From positions 1,054,001-1,118,000 of the forward strand of contig JAXQJY010000025.1 of assembly GCA_037042185.1 (NCBI GenBank): 64,000 bases of DNA, read 5' to 3'. Origin of the DNA: Sordariomycetes sp. S80-01Y. Its lineage: Eukaryota > Ascomycota > Sordariomycetes. The translations under genes were made by a program, and so were the position numbers. This document shows positions 21,708-30,976 of this stretch, one piece after another; the stretch's first letter is position 1, and every line of letters begins with the position of its first letter. The notes beneath the pieces are model-generated. The model saw only the letters and a program-made list of their open reading frames with translations, had not been told where the DNA came from and made no database searches.

Positions 21708-23708
21708 CTAAACCAACTTCTTCTCAACCCTCAGCAGCACAACGCCCTCCGTCAAGCGGCCTTCACAGTCCAAGAGATGCACGAAACGGTAGCCCTCGGC
21801 TAGCCTATCCAGCCTGACGCAAGCCCATGCAGCCAGCGCATCCCGCCCAATCTCGTCGTCCCTCACAGTGAACCTGACAAACGTCAACTCGTCAACCAGG
21901 CCGGGGATGTCCTTGAACTCCAGCTTCTCGTTGCCGAGATCAACCTCGCAGCCGCGATGCGTCTTGGTGCGCACCTTGTACTCGCCCTCGCGCTCGTGGC
22001 CGTCGTTGTCGATGTGGCCCCCACGCTGGCCCTCAGAGCCGTCAACGTGGAGCTCCGTCTTGATGTAGGGCTCGAATCCCTTTGAGGACTTGTCGCCCTC
22101 CGGCAAGGGGATGTTTTGGGCGGCGATGAAGGTCAGGGACAACGACAAGGTCTTGGTGGTGAGTTGATTGGGCCTGCCGGAGATGTCAGGGCGGTAGCCT
22201 GCTTGGTTAGTCGCCGTGTTTGGGACGGGGGTCAAGGGGTCGGTTGGGGACTTACCTCCAGGTTTGAGAACATAGCCGCCCGTTCCAGCGAACATGCCCT
22301 CGTTCAGCATCATGCCCTCATCCCATTGCTGCCAGTTCAGGGCAACAACCTGCGTTCCGGCTCCCCAGAACGGCGCCGGGTTGAGATTCGAAGACGTGAT
22401 CCGCAGGCCGGCCGGGTACGCCCTCATGAGGTAGTTCTTGTTGTGCTCCCACAGCTGCGCATTCTTCTTCTCGTGGTGGTCGAGGAACTTCTTCTCCGAC
22501 AGAGAGAAGATGTGCGTAGGCATGGATGCTTCCGGCTGGTCAAAGGTCTTGAACGACACTCCACGTGTATATACACCCAGTCTGCTGAGATCCTGGATGA
22601 TCTTGGAGGGCTTCTTCTGCTTCTTTGAGTTCGAGGGAGCCCGGTCGTCCTCGCCACTTTCGTCCTGATCTGGCGAGGTGCCAGGTGGCGCATACTTGAC
22701 CTTTATGAGGATCTTCTTCTTCAGCTCCGCCGGACTGGGAAGCGTCGTAGCGTCCATCTCGGGTTCGGGGACGAGGTACTCGCCCCAGACTTCCTTGATA
22801 ATTTTGACCATGGTCGCTTGCTGCTCAGGGTTGCAGTGGACCTCGAGGCTGACTAGGAGGGGTGTTTCCGTGGCGGAGAAAGCACTCTTCTGGATGGCGA
22901 TGCAGACGTCCCGGAAAGTGATCTCCTTGGTGAGGGTGTAACCATGCAGCACCCTCGGCTCGACGATAGCGACCTCGGGGGTTCCCTTAAGCTCCTCCCC
23001 CTCGGCCTGCTTGGTCTCCGAGCTCCCGCTAGAGGCAGCCTCCTGCTTGAGCGTCTCCCTCCTCTCAAGCCTCTGCCCCAGACTCGTCTTCTCAAGCCTC
23101 GCGCTCAACGAGTCGGGCAACCGCTTCTTAATGCTCCCGTACCGACTCAGCCTATTGGTCGGCTTCTTTTCTTCCTGCTCCTGCTTCTTTTTCTTCTCAG
23201 CAGCCGAGTTCTTGGCCCTCTTGACCCCCTCTTCGTCACTGCTGCTGGCATCCGAGTCAGAGTCGTCGCCGTCCCAGACGTCGACCTCAACGCAGCGACA
23301 ACCCCGCTCCAGGACGTTGGTGTACGCCTCGGTGGTGCTGTCGCTGGAGAGCTGGTTCCCGGAGAGGTAGGTGTTGTGCGAGGAGGAGATGAAGTAGGAA
23401 GCCAAGGGCCAGGACAGGTCGGTGGGTAAGGGGTCGTTTGTCACGGCGCTATGGGAGGAGGTCATGTAGGACAGGAAGTCATTGAAGCCGATGTCACGAT
23501 CCAAGGGAAGAGGCGACTTCAGGCTTGGGTCATGAGCCTGTATGTCGGCAAGGAAGCGTGCGACCTCCTCCTTATGCCATTTCTTGTCGGCGTTGGCATG
23601 GAGGTCGAAGATGCTGCGGAGGCTGGTGAGCATGAGAGGGTCGAGGGTATTGATTGTGCGCTGCGTCTCGCCTGCGCCGCCGCCAGCCTGAGCTGGCTTG
23701 TCGGCCAT
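21708..23708 (-). CDS. PLC1: Phosphoinositide-specific phospholipase C (delta type)
   Basis: Cleaves PIP2 to diacylglycerol and inositol trisphosphate at membranes in a calcium-dependent way. Exons 22256–23708 and 21708–22198; the 57-nt intron (gtaagt...aagcag) is a multiple of three and open, giving 647 aa when spliced. An EF-hand-like region comes first (20–95). The X domain follows with catalytic His111 (SSHNTYLSGNQL), the metal ligands Glu141/Asp143 (EVDVWDG) and His255 (LHGYTLTKEITF). Between the last two is an inserted low-complexity charged stretch (about 148–247: Asp/Ser-rich, then Lys/Glu-rich). The Y domain ends with LNEGMFAGTGGYVLKPGG, and a C2 domain (LSLTFIAAQNIPLPEG...) closes the protein. 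There is no PH domain, which is usual for fungal forms. Confidence 0.95.
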   Translation of the reverse strand: MADKPAQAGGGAGETQRTINTLDPLMLTSLRSIFDLHANADKKWHKEEVARFLADIQAHDPSLKSPLPLDRDIGFNDFLSYMTSSHSAVTNDPLPTDLSWPLASYFISSSHNTYLSGNQLSSDSTTEAYTNVLERGCRCVEVDVWDGDDSDSDASSSDEEGVKRAKNSAAEKKKKQEQEEKKPTNRLSRYGSIKKRLPDSLSARLEKTSLGQRLERRETLKQEAASSGSSETKQAEGEELKGTPEVAIVEPRVLHGYTLTKEITFRDVCIAIQKSAFSATETPLLVSLEVHCNPEQQATMVKIIKEVWGEYLVPEPEMDATTLPSPAELKKKILIKVKYAPPGTSPDQDESGEDDRAPSNSKKQKKPSKIIQDLSRLGVYTRGVSFKTFDQPEASMPTHIFSLSEKKFLDHHEKKNAQLWEHNKNYLMRAYPAGLRITSSNLNPAPFWGAGTQVVALNWQQWDEGMMLNEGMFAGTGGYVLKPGGKSPTDPLTPVPNTATNQAGYRPDISGRPNQLTTKTLSLSLTFIAAQNIPLPEGDKSSKGFEPYIKTELHVDGSEGQRGGHIDNDGHEREGEYKVRTKTHRGCEVDLGNEKLEFKDIPGLVDELTFVRFTVRDDEIGRDALAAWACVRLDRLAEGYRFVHLLDCEGRLTEGVVLLRVEKKLV

Positions 23709-24302
23709 GATGAAATGATGAACTGTTGAGAGATGCTTTATTCTAGGGGCTTGAGCGAAGAAATGGGGGTTGTGCTGTAAAAGAAGGTGAGGCTAAGTGG
23801 GATGGTGATATGCGCAGTGGTGGGAGGCGCTTGCTGGCGACAGGGTCATGGGAGCTGAAACGACGTGGCTGTGCGTGCTTGAGTGGTGGTTCTCGGCCGT
23901 TCACGTTTCAAACTGCAAAGATGCCGTCTTGGTAACCATGACAAACGTGTCATCCGGCAATAGGGTCCGGTCGTCAATCACGTAGAATTGGTCTGCTCTG
24001 AATCAATGATCCTCTCGTGGAAATAGACTTCGTGGGAGGGCTGCTCCCCCCCTGCAACTTGGCGTCGATCTTGCCCAGATTTCCCATCCTTGCAACAGCC
24101 TACCCTAGGCCCGTCGATGAGCCACGAGTGCTTTGGCTAAGACTAGCTAAATAAACGACTGAAGACGAGACAGAGTATGAGCTACTGATACATCATATCA
24201 CAATCTGAAGCCATAGATTTTCCACAATCAGAAGCCCTGCAAACCTGGAAGCACCCACCAATGTCGAGCCCCTTTTCCAAATACAGCTGCTTGAGTCAGT
24301 TA
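23709..24302. other. Promoter of the PLC gene and 3' region of the next gene
   Basis: This is non-coding. The part next to 23708 serves as the PLC promoter and the part next to 24302 is downstream of the hydrophilic-protein gene. Nothing else was seen. Confidence 0.45.
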
Positions 24303-25053
24303 TCACTCCCCCCTATGCCTGGCCTCCCGTTTCTCATGCCCCTTCTCCTCCATCTTTGAGCTGCCCAAAATACCGCCTGCCCTCTCCATGATCCTCCCAG
24401 AAATACTGTCCCTCTTCTTCCGTGGCTGGCCGTCACCAGCATACGCCGGCCCCTGGTTCTGACCATCGTTTCTGCCACTGTCAACACCACCACGGCCGCC
24501 CAACCCAGAAACATCCTGAGTCTTGTCTCCGCCAGACATCAGCGGGTCGTCGCCGATGTCCTCTTTCGGATCGTACGTGTGCTCCGTGTCTTCACGGCCG
24601 GGGCGGGAGCCGTAGGTGTCGCCCACACCGCGCTGGTCGCCCACCTTCGGGTCACGAGAAGGCATGAATTGATCGTCCAAGCCGCGGCTCTGTCCGGTGC
24701 GCCTACCGGCTCCAAAGTCGGAACCTAAATCTTGGCGACCATTCGAAGACTCGTCACCAAGTTCATGACGGCTAGTGCCGCCCATGGTGTTGCTGGCGCC
24801 CACGCTCGTGCCCAGGCTGCGTTGGGTGGTTGACTCCTGCTCGCGGCCAGTAGAACCGCCGATTACTTCCTCAGCTCTATGGGTCTGACCGCGTTAGCCA
24901 CAATTGGCACAAAAACCAGGTAGGATCAAATAGGACTTACGAAGTTCTCCCCATAGCTAGTCGGCGGGTCACTCTGGTCTCGTCAGTTGGAAAAGGGGGC
25001 AGTGGAGATCTCCAACGCACCCGTTCGTACTGGTCGTTGAGGCGGTCAGACAT
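24303..25053 (-). CDS. Hydrophilic, glycine-rich stress-type protein (hydrophilin-like)
   Basis: I recognise no named domain. Exons 25021–25053, 24941–24973 and 24303–24884 (introns of 47 and 56 nt, GT...AG, the second with a GGCTAAC branch) give 215 aa starting MSDRLNDQYER. Almost the whole chain is polar: rich in Gly, Asp, Ser, Arg, Gln and Glu, with no hydrophobic core, no signal peptide and no Cys after the start. A basic patch (QPRKKRDSISGRIMERAGG) near the C-terminus is the only part likely to fold or bind. This composition is that of hydrophilins and LEA-like desiccation or conidial proteins, many of which in fungi start MSDR.N.QYER, so a protective role is inferred. A TATA-type box at 25161–25168 on the same strand fits an inducible gene. 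Confidence 0.8.
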
Positions 25054-25659
25054 GGTGTAGTTCGATTTACTCAGCGCTTCAGATAAATCTTCCAATCTGT
25101 TTGCTGTTAGGGAGAGGATTAGCTGAGCACGACCTCTGCTTCTGGCGAGAACGGCAGGAATATTTATATTGAGGAGGCTTCGGAAGCCGAGCCCGCGGGA
25201 CGAGCTGAGGGAGCTGAAGCTCAAGGTTCAGGACTCTCGGAGATGTGACGTCTTGAAACGAGGCTCGACTGTAGATGGTCGTGATCACTCCTTACTAATG
25301 GAGTTAACACAGTGCTTCTACAAACACGTCTTTAGCTCGTTTTGTAAGAAGGCCCTTTCTTTCCGTGCCGGACTATCCATCGACACGAAGTGTCACAGGC
25401 CGAGATTGGGGTGGAACTCTAGGGGAGATCGTCATCTGTACTATTAAACTTTGGCTATTAGAGACCGACTCCGGGGTGCTGACGCCGGTGTGTCCCACCA
25501 GCTACCGTTGACAGCGCCCTGCCACGTCGGCCGAAACTCTATTCGCGTACTGCGCATGACAAGGTGGTTTCAGACGCGCAACACTTAACGCTGCCGCCGT
25601 GACACAGGGAGTTGGCAGAGACCGTTGGGCCCGCATCTCTGATCACGAGGATCGGTGAC
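25054..25659. other. Promoter of the hydrophilic-protein gene and gap
   Basis: A TATA box is at 25161–25168. I see no other gene up to the stop of the cysteine-rich protein at 25660. Confidence 0.5.
25161..25168 (-). promoter_or_regulatory. TATA box of the hydrophilic-protein gene
   Basis: TATAAATA on the minus strand, 108 bp upstream of the ATG at 25053. This is a normal distance for a strong, regulated fungal promoter. Confidence 0.55.
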
Positions 25660-26712
25660 TCAAGAACGTACGGGCCCGTACTCTTTGCAGACGCAGGTGC
25701 CGTTGACTGAGGACCAGTCGTTGAACGCGCAAACCTTCTCACCCTCTCCCGCCGGGCATTGTATGTCCTGGCAAACTGACGCGTCGCCGACCATGTCACC
25801 GCGCGCCTCTGAATTCCACCAGTTCTCAAACACACACTCGAGAGGCTGGCACTCGCACCAGCTTCTGCCCGTGTCCGAGTCCCTATTCTCGACGCAGGTG
25901 GGAAAGTGATTGATGGGCCAGGATACGCTCATGCAGTTGAATTGGCTGGCGCATTCGGCATTGCGCTCTGCCCGCGTGGGATTGCCGCTGGCGCAGTTGG
26001 GAATCTTGGGGATACACGTGCAGATGCCATCCTTGCTCTCCCTTAGACTGGTCTTGCGATCGCACACTGTTCTTTGGTCATCATCACGGCATATTTCGGA
26101 CCCATAGCATTCCGCTGATTTTGAGCAAAATTTCTTTTTGCACACACAATCGCCGTCCTCGCAGGTTGGGTAGAAGCCTCTGTCGGTATTGCATTCCCTC
26201 GTTTTGTGGCATACCTCAGCTCCTTCCTCTTTTGAGCTGCAGAGGTAGTTGTACGGTGTTGTCCGGTCGTATTTGAATGGAGCTGGGTAGCTGTCGTTGC
26301 TTGGATCGCCCTTACTCTGAGCCCTTGGGTAATTCATGGCCAGATTAGAAGACATAGGTGAAGCAGACTGGGCAACAGGCGGGCGTGGCTCCAGTATGAC
26401 TGCTGGCTCGATGTCTGCTTTGACACAGTACCCAACGTCTGGGATGGCCATGCCATCCGCTGAGTCCAAAAAGCAGTTCCAATACTGTAAGCTAAACCTG
26501 TCGATATCGTAACTTTCGCGTATCGACTGCAGAGGCATGGCCTTCGTGTCGTTCCAGATCTCCTGGCAGACCAACGGTGAGCTGGGAGTCTTCCAACCGG
26601 CAGCTATGAATGTTTGGTTTTCCCAGCTGGAGACTTGATTGTAGTTGTTACACCCCGCATCAGCAAGTGGAATGAGAACCAAGGCCGTAGAGGTGAGGCG
26701 GAGGAGGCGCAT
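25660..26712 (-). CDS. Secreted cysteine-rich protein
   Basis: No named family recognised. Single exon, 350 aa. Residues 1–19 are a typical signal peptide (MRLLRLTSTALVLIPLADA), and the mature protein starts GCNNYNQ. The first third holds four widely spaced Cys and several N-glycosylation sequons (WENQT, NDTK). From about residue 155 it is packed with Cys in short-spaced modules such as CSSKEEGAEVCHKTREC, CEDGDCVCKKKFC, CTCIPKIPNC and CECQPLEC, the C-x-C pattern of EGF-like, disulfide-rich extracellular repeats. Two related tail modules each end in a C-x-C unit (WCEC, TCVC). No catalytic motif is visible. It may be an adhesive surface protein or an effector-type secreted protein; which one cannot be told from the sequence. 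Confidence 0.82.
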   Translation of the reverse strand: MRLLRLTSTALVLIPLADAGCNNYNQVSSWENQTFIAAGWKTPSSPLVCQEIWNDTKAMPLQSIRESYDIDRFSLQYWNCFLDSADGMAIPDVGYCVKADIEPAVILEPRPPVAQSASPMSSNLAMNYPRAQSKGDPSNDSYPAPFKYDRTTPYNYLCSSKEEGAEVCHKTRECNTDRGFYPTCEDGDCVCKKKFCSKSAECYGSEICRDDDQRTVCDRKTSLRESKDGICTCIPKIPNCASGNPTRAERNAECASQFNCMSVSWPINHFPTCVENRDSDTGRSWCECQPLECVFENWWNSEARGDMVGDASVCQDIQCPAGEGEKVCAFNDWSSVNGTCVCKEYGPVRS

Positions 26713-26939
26713 GCTGATGTTGATAGTGAAACCGTGGTTCCAAGAAGCGACTGATTTCTAAAGGAACCGTTCTGTAGTCTGAGAAAAGTCTCGGGGGTGT
26801 TCTCAATTTATCAGCAAACAGCGACTGCTCACAACGGCGCCAAACGTGAATCATTACGCTGATAACCTCAAGATCGACCTGTCCTAGCAACGGATCGTGC
26901 AAAGCGAGCGGCCATTAGCGTTTGAAGGGATTCTTCGTC

Positions 26940-28997
26940 TCAAAGCTTGCTGGACTTCTCTTCACCGACAAGCGCGCCGCTCATCATTGGCGGTTCTGAA
27001 GCACTGCGCCCGTACAGGACGAGTTCGCGACCTCCCTTTGTACCCCACCAGCCAACACCGATAGCTGCTCTCTCGACGTCCATTTCACCACTGACGAGGA
27101 TATCCCAGAATCTTGTCTTGACAGGATCGCGAAGTCTCGGATCGTCAATCTCATTGAGAGCTTGCGCTGCAACAGTGAGCCATTCTTCGACCAAGTCAAG
27201 AGGTAGGAAAGGCAATGAATCAATTAAAGCCAGTGCGAGACCACTTTGCTGTGACATAGGATCTTGGTTGGCTTGCGCCGCACTGTCTCGAGCTAGCATC
27301 TCCTCGGGTAAAAGGGCGGTGTTGGCAGTCTTCATCTGCATGCGTAGCATCTCCAGCAAGGTCTCAGACAAATGAGGTTCCATAGCGGCAATAGGGAACG
27401 GCGGCGAAACGACTTGCATGACAGTTTTGAACGCCATACGGAACTGTCTGGGCGAGATATTGGTTGGGAAAGACTCAAAAAGCTTGACAATGTAGAAGGG
27501 CGCCATTCCCAGTGTCAAGGAACCGTGTTGAGGACAGCAGAGCACGGATAGCACAGAGCTATGCGCCGCCTCGAAGAGCTCGACCATCGAGGGGGTCATG
27601 GGTCCTTGGATGGACAGATATGCCAGAGCTGGCTTGATGATTAGATCATCGACTGTCTCTGTTGGCAATGCGAGAGGAAGGTGCTCGGCAAGGTTTAGGT
27701 AGAAGAGATCGAGGTTGCGCTGGATATGTCTCATGGGCACTGACGGATCGCCAGGTCGAGTCGCTTGCAGAAAAGTTTGAGCTCCCGTGGCAAAGCGAGA
27801 GATTACATCGATGGACGTCATGTAGGCGAAGGCATACACCTGGAATGATCCGTTGCCATCTCTCGAAGAGATGAAGTAGAGATGTCGGAGGATGTGTAGC
27901 GACTTGGAAGCAATCCCTGGAGCAGCGGCGTTGCTGTACATGGTTGGATCCAGTAAACTGCGTGCAACAATCGGCTGCAACATGCTGACGACACCAAAGA
28001 CGAGTTTCCGCAGCACCTGCCACAAGACCGGCCAAGTCTGCTGCTGTGTTTCCATGCTCAGTCGCGAGGCCTCGAACGCTGGGTCGATATCGCTATAGGG
28101 CGTCTGTTGCCACATATCGAGAACTCTGCGGCTGAAGATCAAGAGAGACTCCTGAGCTTGGAGCACGACCCTAGTATCTTTCGCATGTTGCGCCGCAAAG
28201 CCTGCCAACTTGGATAGTGGCCCAATATTGCCCATGAGTGGCTTGCTGTCTATCGCCTGCAGCGTTCGGAACGCAGTGGACTGGGCTGGCCAGTTGAGAA
28301 CATTTCCGGGCATCTCCGCTGTATCGCGAGCGATGGCCTCGAGGAAGTGCGCATTCGCGAAACCCTCTTCACCAGTTACGGCCCATATTGTTAAGGGTAG
28401 GAGCGTATCACAGTCGACTTGTGACCTGTGGTGCCATGATAGCAGCGGGAAGGCAAAGTTGAGGGCTAGCACTATGGAAGCTGCCGCCAACGGCCCATCA
28501 GAAAGGTGAGACTTGAGTGCCAGATTCGCCGCCATCACGACAGCACCCTCAAGGGTGTTCCGCATTGACCGCGACAGCGCTCGCCTCTCGTTTCCTTCCA
28601 TGCCCATGAGAACACCAGTCAGAACCAGGAGATGCTGCCATCGTCTTGATCTGTCGTCGGCGCCTTTCACGACAGCCCGCGTCCATTCATCGGACTGTAG
28701 TCCTCCTCCCTCCCGAGGGGGACTCCCGAGCTTTGGCTCGTCGGTTTCGTGCTCGTGGACTCGGGTTGCAGCGGTGTTGTAGATGCTAATGATACGAACA
28801 GAAGTGTTCAGGCCATCGGGACGAGACCATATCGCGCGTGCAGTGAGCAGCTGAGAAGTGAGCACACCCAGGTTGAGAGGGTTGGAAAGCTGGGCGAGGA
28901 GATGCGCGGTTGTGCCGATGATTTGATCCGTCTTTGCTTGATCGTGCACGTCTTGGTAGTACTGCAGGACAGTGTTAAGCATCCGATCGGCCGGCAT
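26940..28997 (-). CDS. PEX8: Peroxin Pex8 (intraperoxisomal import factor)
   Basis: Peroxisomal matrix-side peroxin that links the docking and RING complexes of the import machinery. Single exon of 685 aa from the ATG at 28997 (MPADRMLNTVLQYYQ). The frame is open 49 codons further upstream, but that stretch is low-complexity and overlaps the neighbouring promoter, so the later ATG is preferred. The protein is all-helical with no catalytic motif. The conserved ending FWDILVSGEMDVERAAIG, GWWGTKGGRE and the final SKL fit the Pex8 family. The C-terminal SKL is a perfect type-1 peroxisomal targeting signal, a known Pex8 trait. Identification rests on remembered family patterns plus the PTS1, so it is strong but not absolute. 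It shares a 312-bp divergent promoter with the TMEM170-like gene. Confidence 0.78.
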   Translation of the reverse strand: MPADRMLNTVLQYYQDVHDQAKTDQIIGTTAHLLAQLSNPLNLGVLTSQLLTARAIWSRPDGLNTSVRIISIYNTAATRVHEHETDEPKLGSPPREGGGLQSDEWTRAVVKGADDRSRRWQHLLVLTGVLMGMEGNERRALSRSMRNTLEGAVVMAANLALKSHLSDGPLAAASIVLALNFAFPLLSWHHRSQVDCDTLLPLTIWAVTGEEGFANAHFLEAIARDTAEMPGNVLNWPAQSTAFRTLQAIDSKPLMGNIGPLSKLAGFAAQHAKDTRVVLQAQESLLIFSRRVLDMWQQTPYSDIDPAFEASRLSMETQQQTWPVLWQVLRKLVFGVVSMLQPIVARSLLDPTMYSNAAAPGIASKSLHILRHLYFISSRDGNGSFQVYAFAYMTSIDVISRFATGAQTFLQATRPGDPSVPMRHIQRNLDLFYLNLAEHLPLALPTETVDDLIIKPALAYLSIQGPMTPSMVELFEAAHSSVLSVLCCPQHGSLTLGMAPFYIVKLFESFPTNISPRQFRMAFKTVMQVVSPPFPIAAMEPHLSETLLEMLRMQMKTANTALLPEEMLARDSAAQANQDPMSQQSGLALALIDSLPFLPLDLVEEWLTVAAQALNEIDDPRLRDPVKTRFWDILVSGEMDVERAAIGVGWWGTKGGRELVLYGRSASEPPMMSGALVGEEKSSKL

Positions 28998-29309
28998 GAT
29001 GATGTCGTCTCGTGTCGAGGCGCAATGGCCGATGTGGAGGTCAGATGGATGTGGAAGAGACGAAGAAGAAGTCGGCGGTCGTAATCCTCGGCCAGTGCTC
29101 CGTCCTGTTGCCGAGGCTCGGGGATGACGTCCCTGCTTGCCCAAGCTCCAGTGGAGCCGCCTACCTGAGCACCCCTGTCAACTCCAGATTCGACCCATCT
29201 TCAACTCTGATGTCTCCGACGACGACGCGTCTAGCGAGGCGCGACGCTTTTCGAGCAAGAGGTATATAGTCATTCTTGATGCATGACGCGCCGGTACTGA
29301 TTCTTGCAG
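28998..29309. promoter_or_regulatory. Shared divergent promoter of PEX8 and the TMEM170-like gene
   Basis: This is 312 bp between divergent starts. A gtatat...cttgcag sequence ending exactly at the ATG of the plus-strand gene (about 29261–29309) looks like a 5'-leader intron. Confidence 0.5.
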
Positions 29310-29783
29310 ATGTCTGATCCTGGCGTCCCGCCCCCGACTTACAACACCCCGCGCTTCCCGTCCCTCAACGTCAAGACCGTCTACGACTTTACCGATGACA
29401 AGCGATATACGCTCTACCACATCAAAGATGTCTGGCGATTCACAGTCGTGTGGACGCTCATCGTCTATGCGCTCTTCCACCTGGGCGCAGTGATGGTTGC
29501 TATGCTGACGCACGGATGGCGGATATCTTCGTGGAAATACCTGTGGGCTGTGCCGGTTGTGTACTTGGTCATCGCGGGACTGGAGGCGCTGCTCGCGGGC
29601 AGTATTATCGGTGTTGTGTAGGTGGCATAGACGATGGTATGGTCATTTACTAACAGAAATAGGCTGGGCGCCGTGTATAAAGCCGGTTACTACCAGGTGA
29701 ACACCTGGATTCCTGTCGTCTGGTCGGTCGTCAGTGTCCTCGTTCTGGTCATATCCTCGTTCTCGATGCAAGGTGGGCTTTAG
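29310..29783 (+). CDS. TMEM170-like integral membrane protein
   Basis: Small endomembrane protein; animal TMEM170 members shape ER sheets and the nuclear envelope, and the fungal function is not established. Two exons (29310–29617, 29663–29783) with a 45-nt intron split a Val codon, giving 142 aa. After a short polar N-terminus (PPPTYNTPRFPSL) and a conserved DFTDDKRYTLYHIKDVWRF block, three hydrophobic helices follow: about 43–66, 77–100 and 117–137. The chain ends ISSFSMQGGL, a family-typical tail. ATG 29310 lies directly after a leader acceptor (cttgcag), and no coding frame is open upstream of it in the correct phase. It is divergent from PEX8. Confidence 0.85.
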
Positions 29784-30976
29784 TGAAGAAGTCAAAAGAC
29801 TCTGGATATTCGAATGCCACAAGAACTGCGACCACACCCACAACCACGACCACATATTCTAGCAGACGGACATCGCTACATGACCGATTATCCTACGTCA
29901 GTCTATAACAAACGCGCCACCAACTCAATGAAGACAAAGTACAACCGTGCGGGGTCTTGAGGCATTCCGAGAGCACCAAGTACAACTTGGGCTATTGGGA
30001 GACCTGTCTGAAATCGATACACCCGATAGCCGCTGCTCTAAAGCCTTATGAGTCGGAGCCTCAGCAAAGTAGGATTGCAACCTCGACGAATACTCGACGG
30101 GGTCAAAGCTGATCCGTTGATGAATCAAGTTGCGTCGCCAACTTCAGTTTAACTGACACTTTGGGCAAGACGGGCTGGCCTCAACCATGTTACGGCGGTG
30201 GACATGGAAGTGCATTATCGGGACACGACGGCAACAGCTATGAGCAGCTATCTCCGTGGACAGCAAGAGAGAAGCCAGGGATGATATTATCCCACAGCTT
30301 TGTTTGCACTGTCTGCGGTGAGCGCGATTTGGTACGATGCATAATCTCCTGCTCAGACCATGCTGTAATCTGTTTAAAGGGTCTTCGAACGCCGTAGAAG
30401 CGCACATTCCAAGCTCTCAGGTCAGGTCCAGAAGAAATAGGGATCTGGAGAGGGCGTCAAAGTGATCATGAAGCATGAGCTCATTGAGAAACGCGAAAGA
30501 GGCCGAGTCATGGAAAGAATCAATAGGCGAAAACAATGAAGATCAAATTCTTGTCCCAAGCAGATTTACGAATTCTTTGAACCACGTTGCCTGTCACTGG
30601 GTTGTTGACTGTCAGTATGCTACATTAATAGAAGCATCCTTTCTGTCACCTCCGGTACTTACTTGGCAGGGTGGGGCATCTCCAAAAGTCGACCACCGCA
30701 GACCCAAGCCTCGCTTAGGCTGCTTGATATTGTTCCTCACATCAACAATTGTTCATCACGCACAGGCGCAAGCGCAATGCAGGGTAAACTTCTGGTCTCT
30801 CGTCTGTCTTAGTTTCTCGGGCCTGGCCAAAATCTGCGACTCGCTGCGCATAAAGCTACCCTTCTCCCGGCTGCGTCTCATTGTGAATATCACTGTACGT
30901 TTCACCACCATCAGGATCTTGTCACTTCACTGTACTCATGTCTCTCTTCAGACACGTAGAAACATCAACCTTGAAG
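29784..30976. other. Intergenic, no gene recognised
   Basis: Short frames only. A likely leader intron of the ICMT gene (about 30895–30951: gtacgt...cttcag) ends 25 bp before its ATG at 30977. Nothing else is recognised. Confidence 0.45.

Noticed and set aside
28998-29144. 49-codon upstream extension of PEX8
   Set aside because: Low-complexity and lies in the short divergent promoter; the Pex8 pattern starts at ATG 28997.
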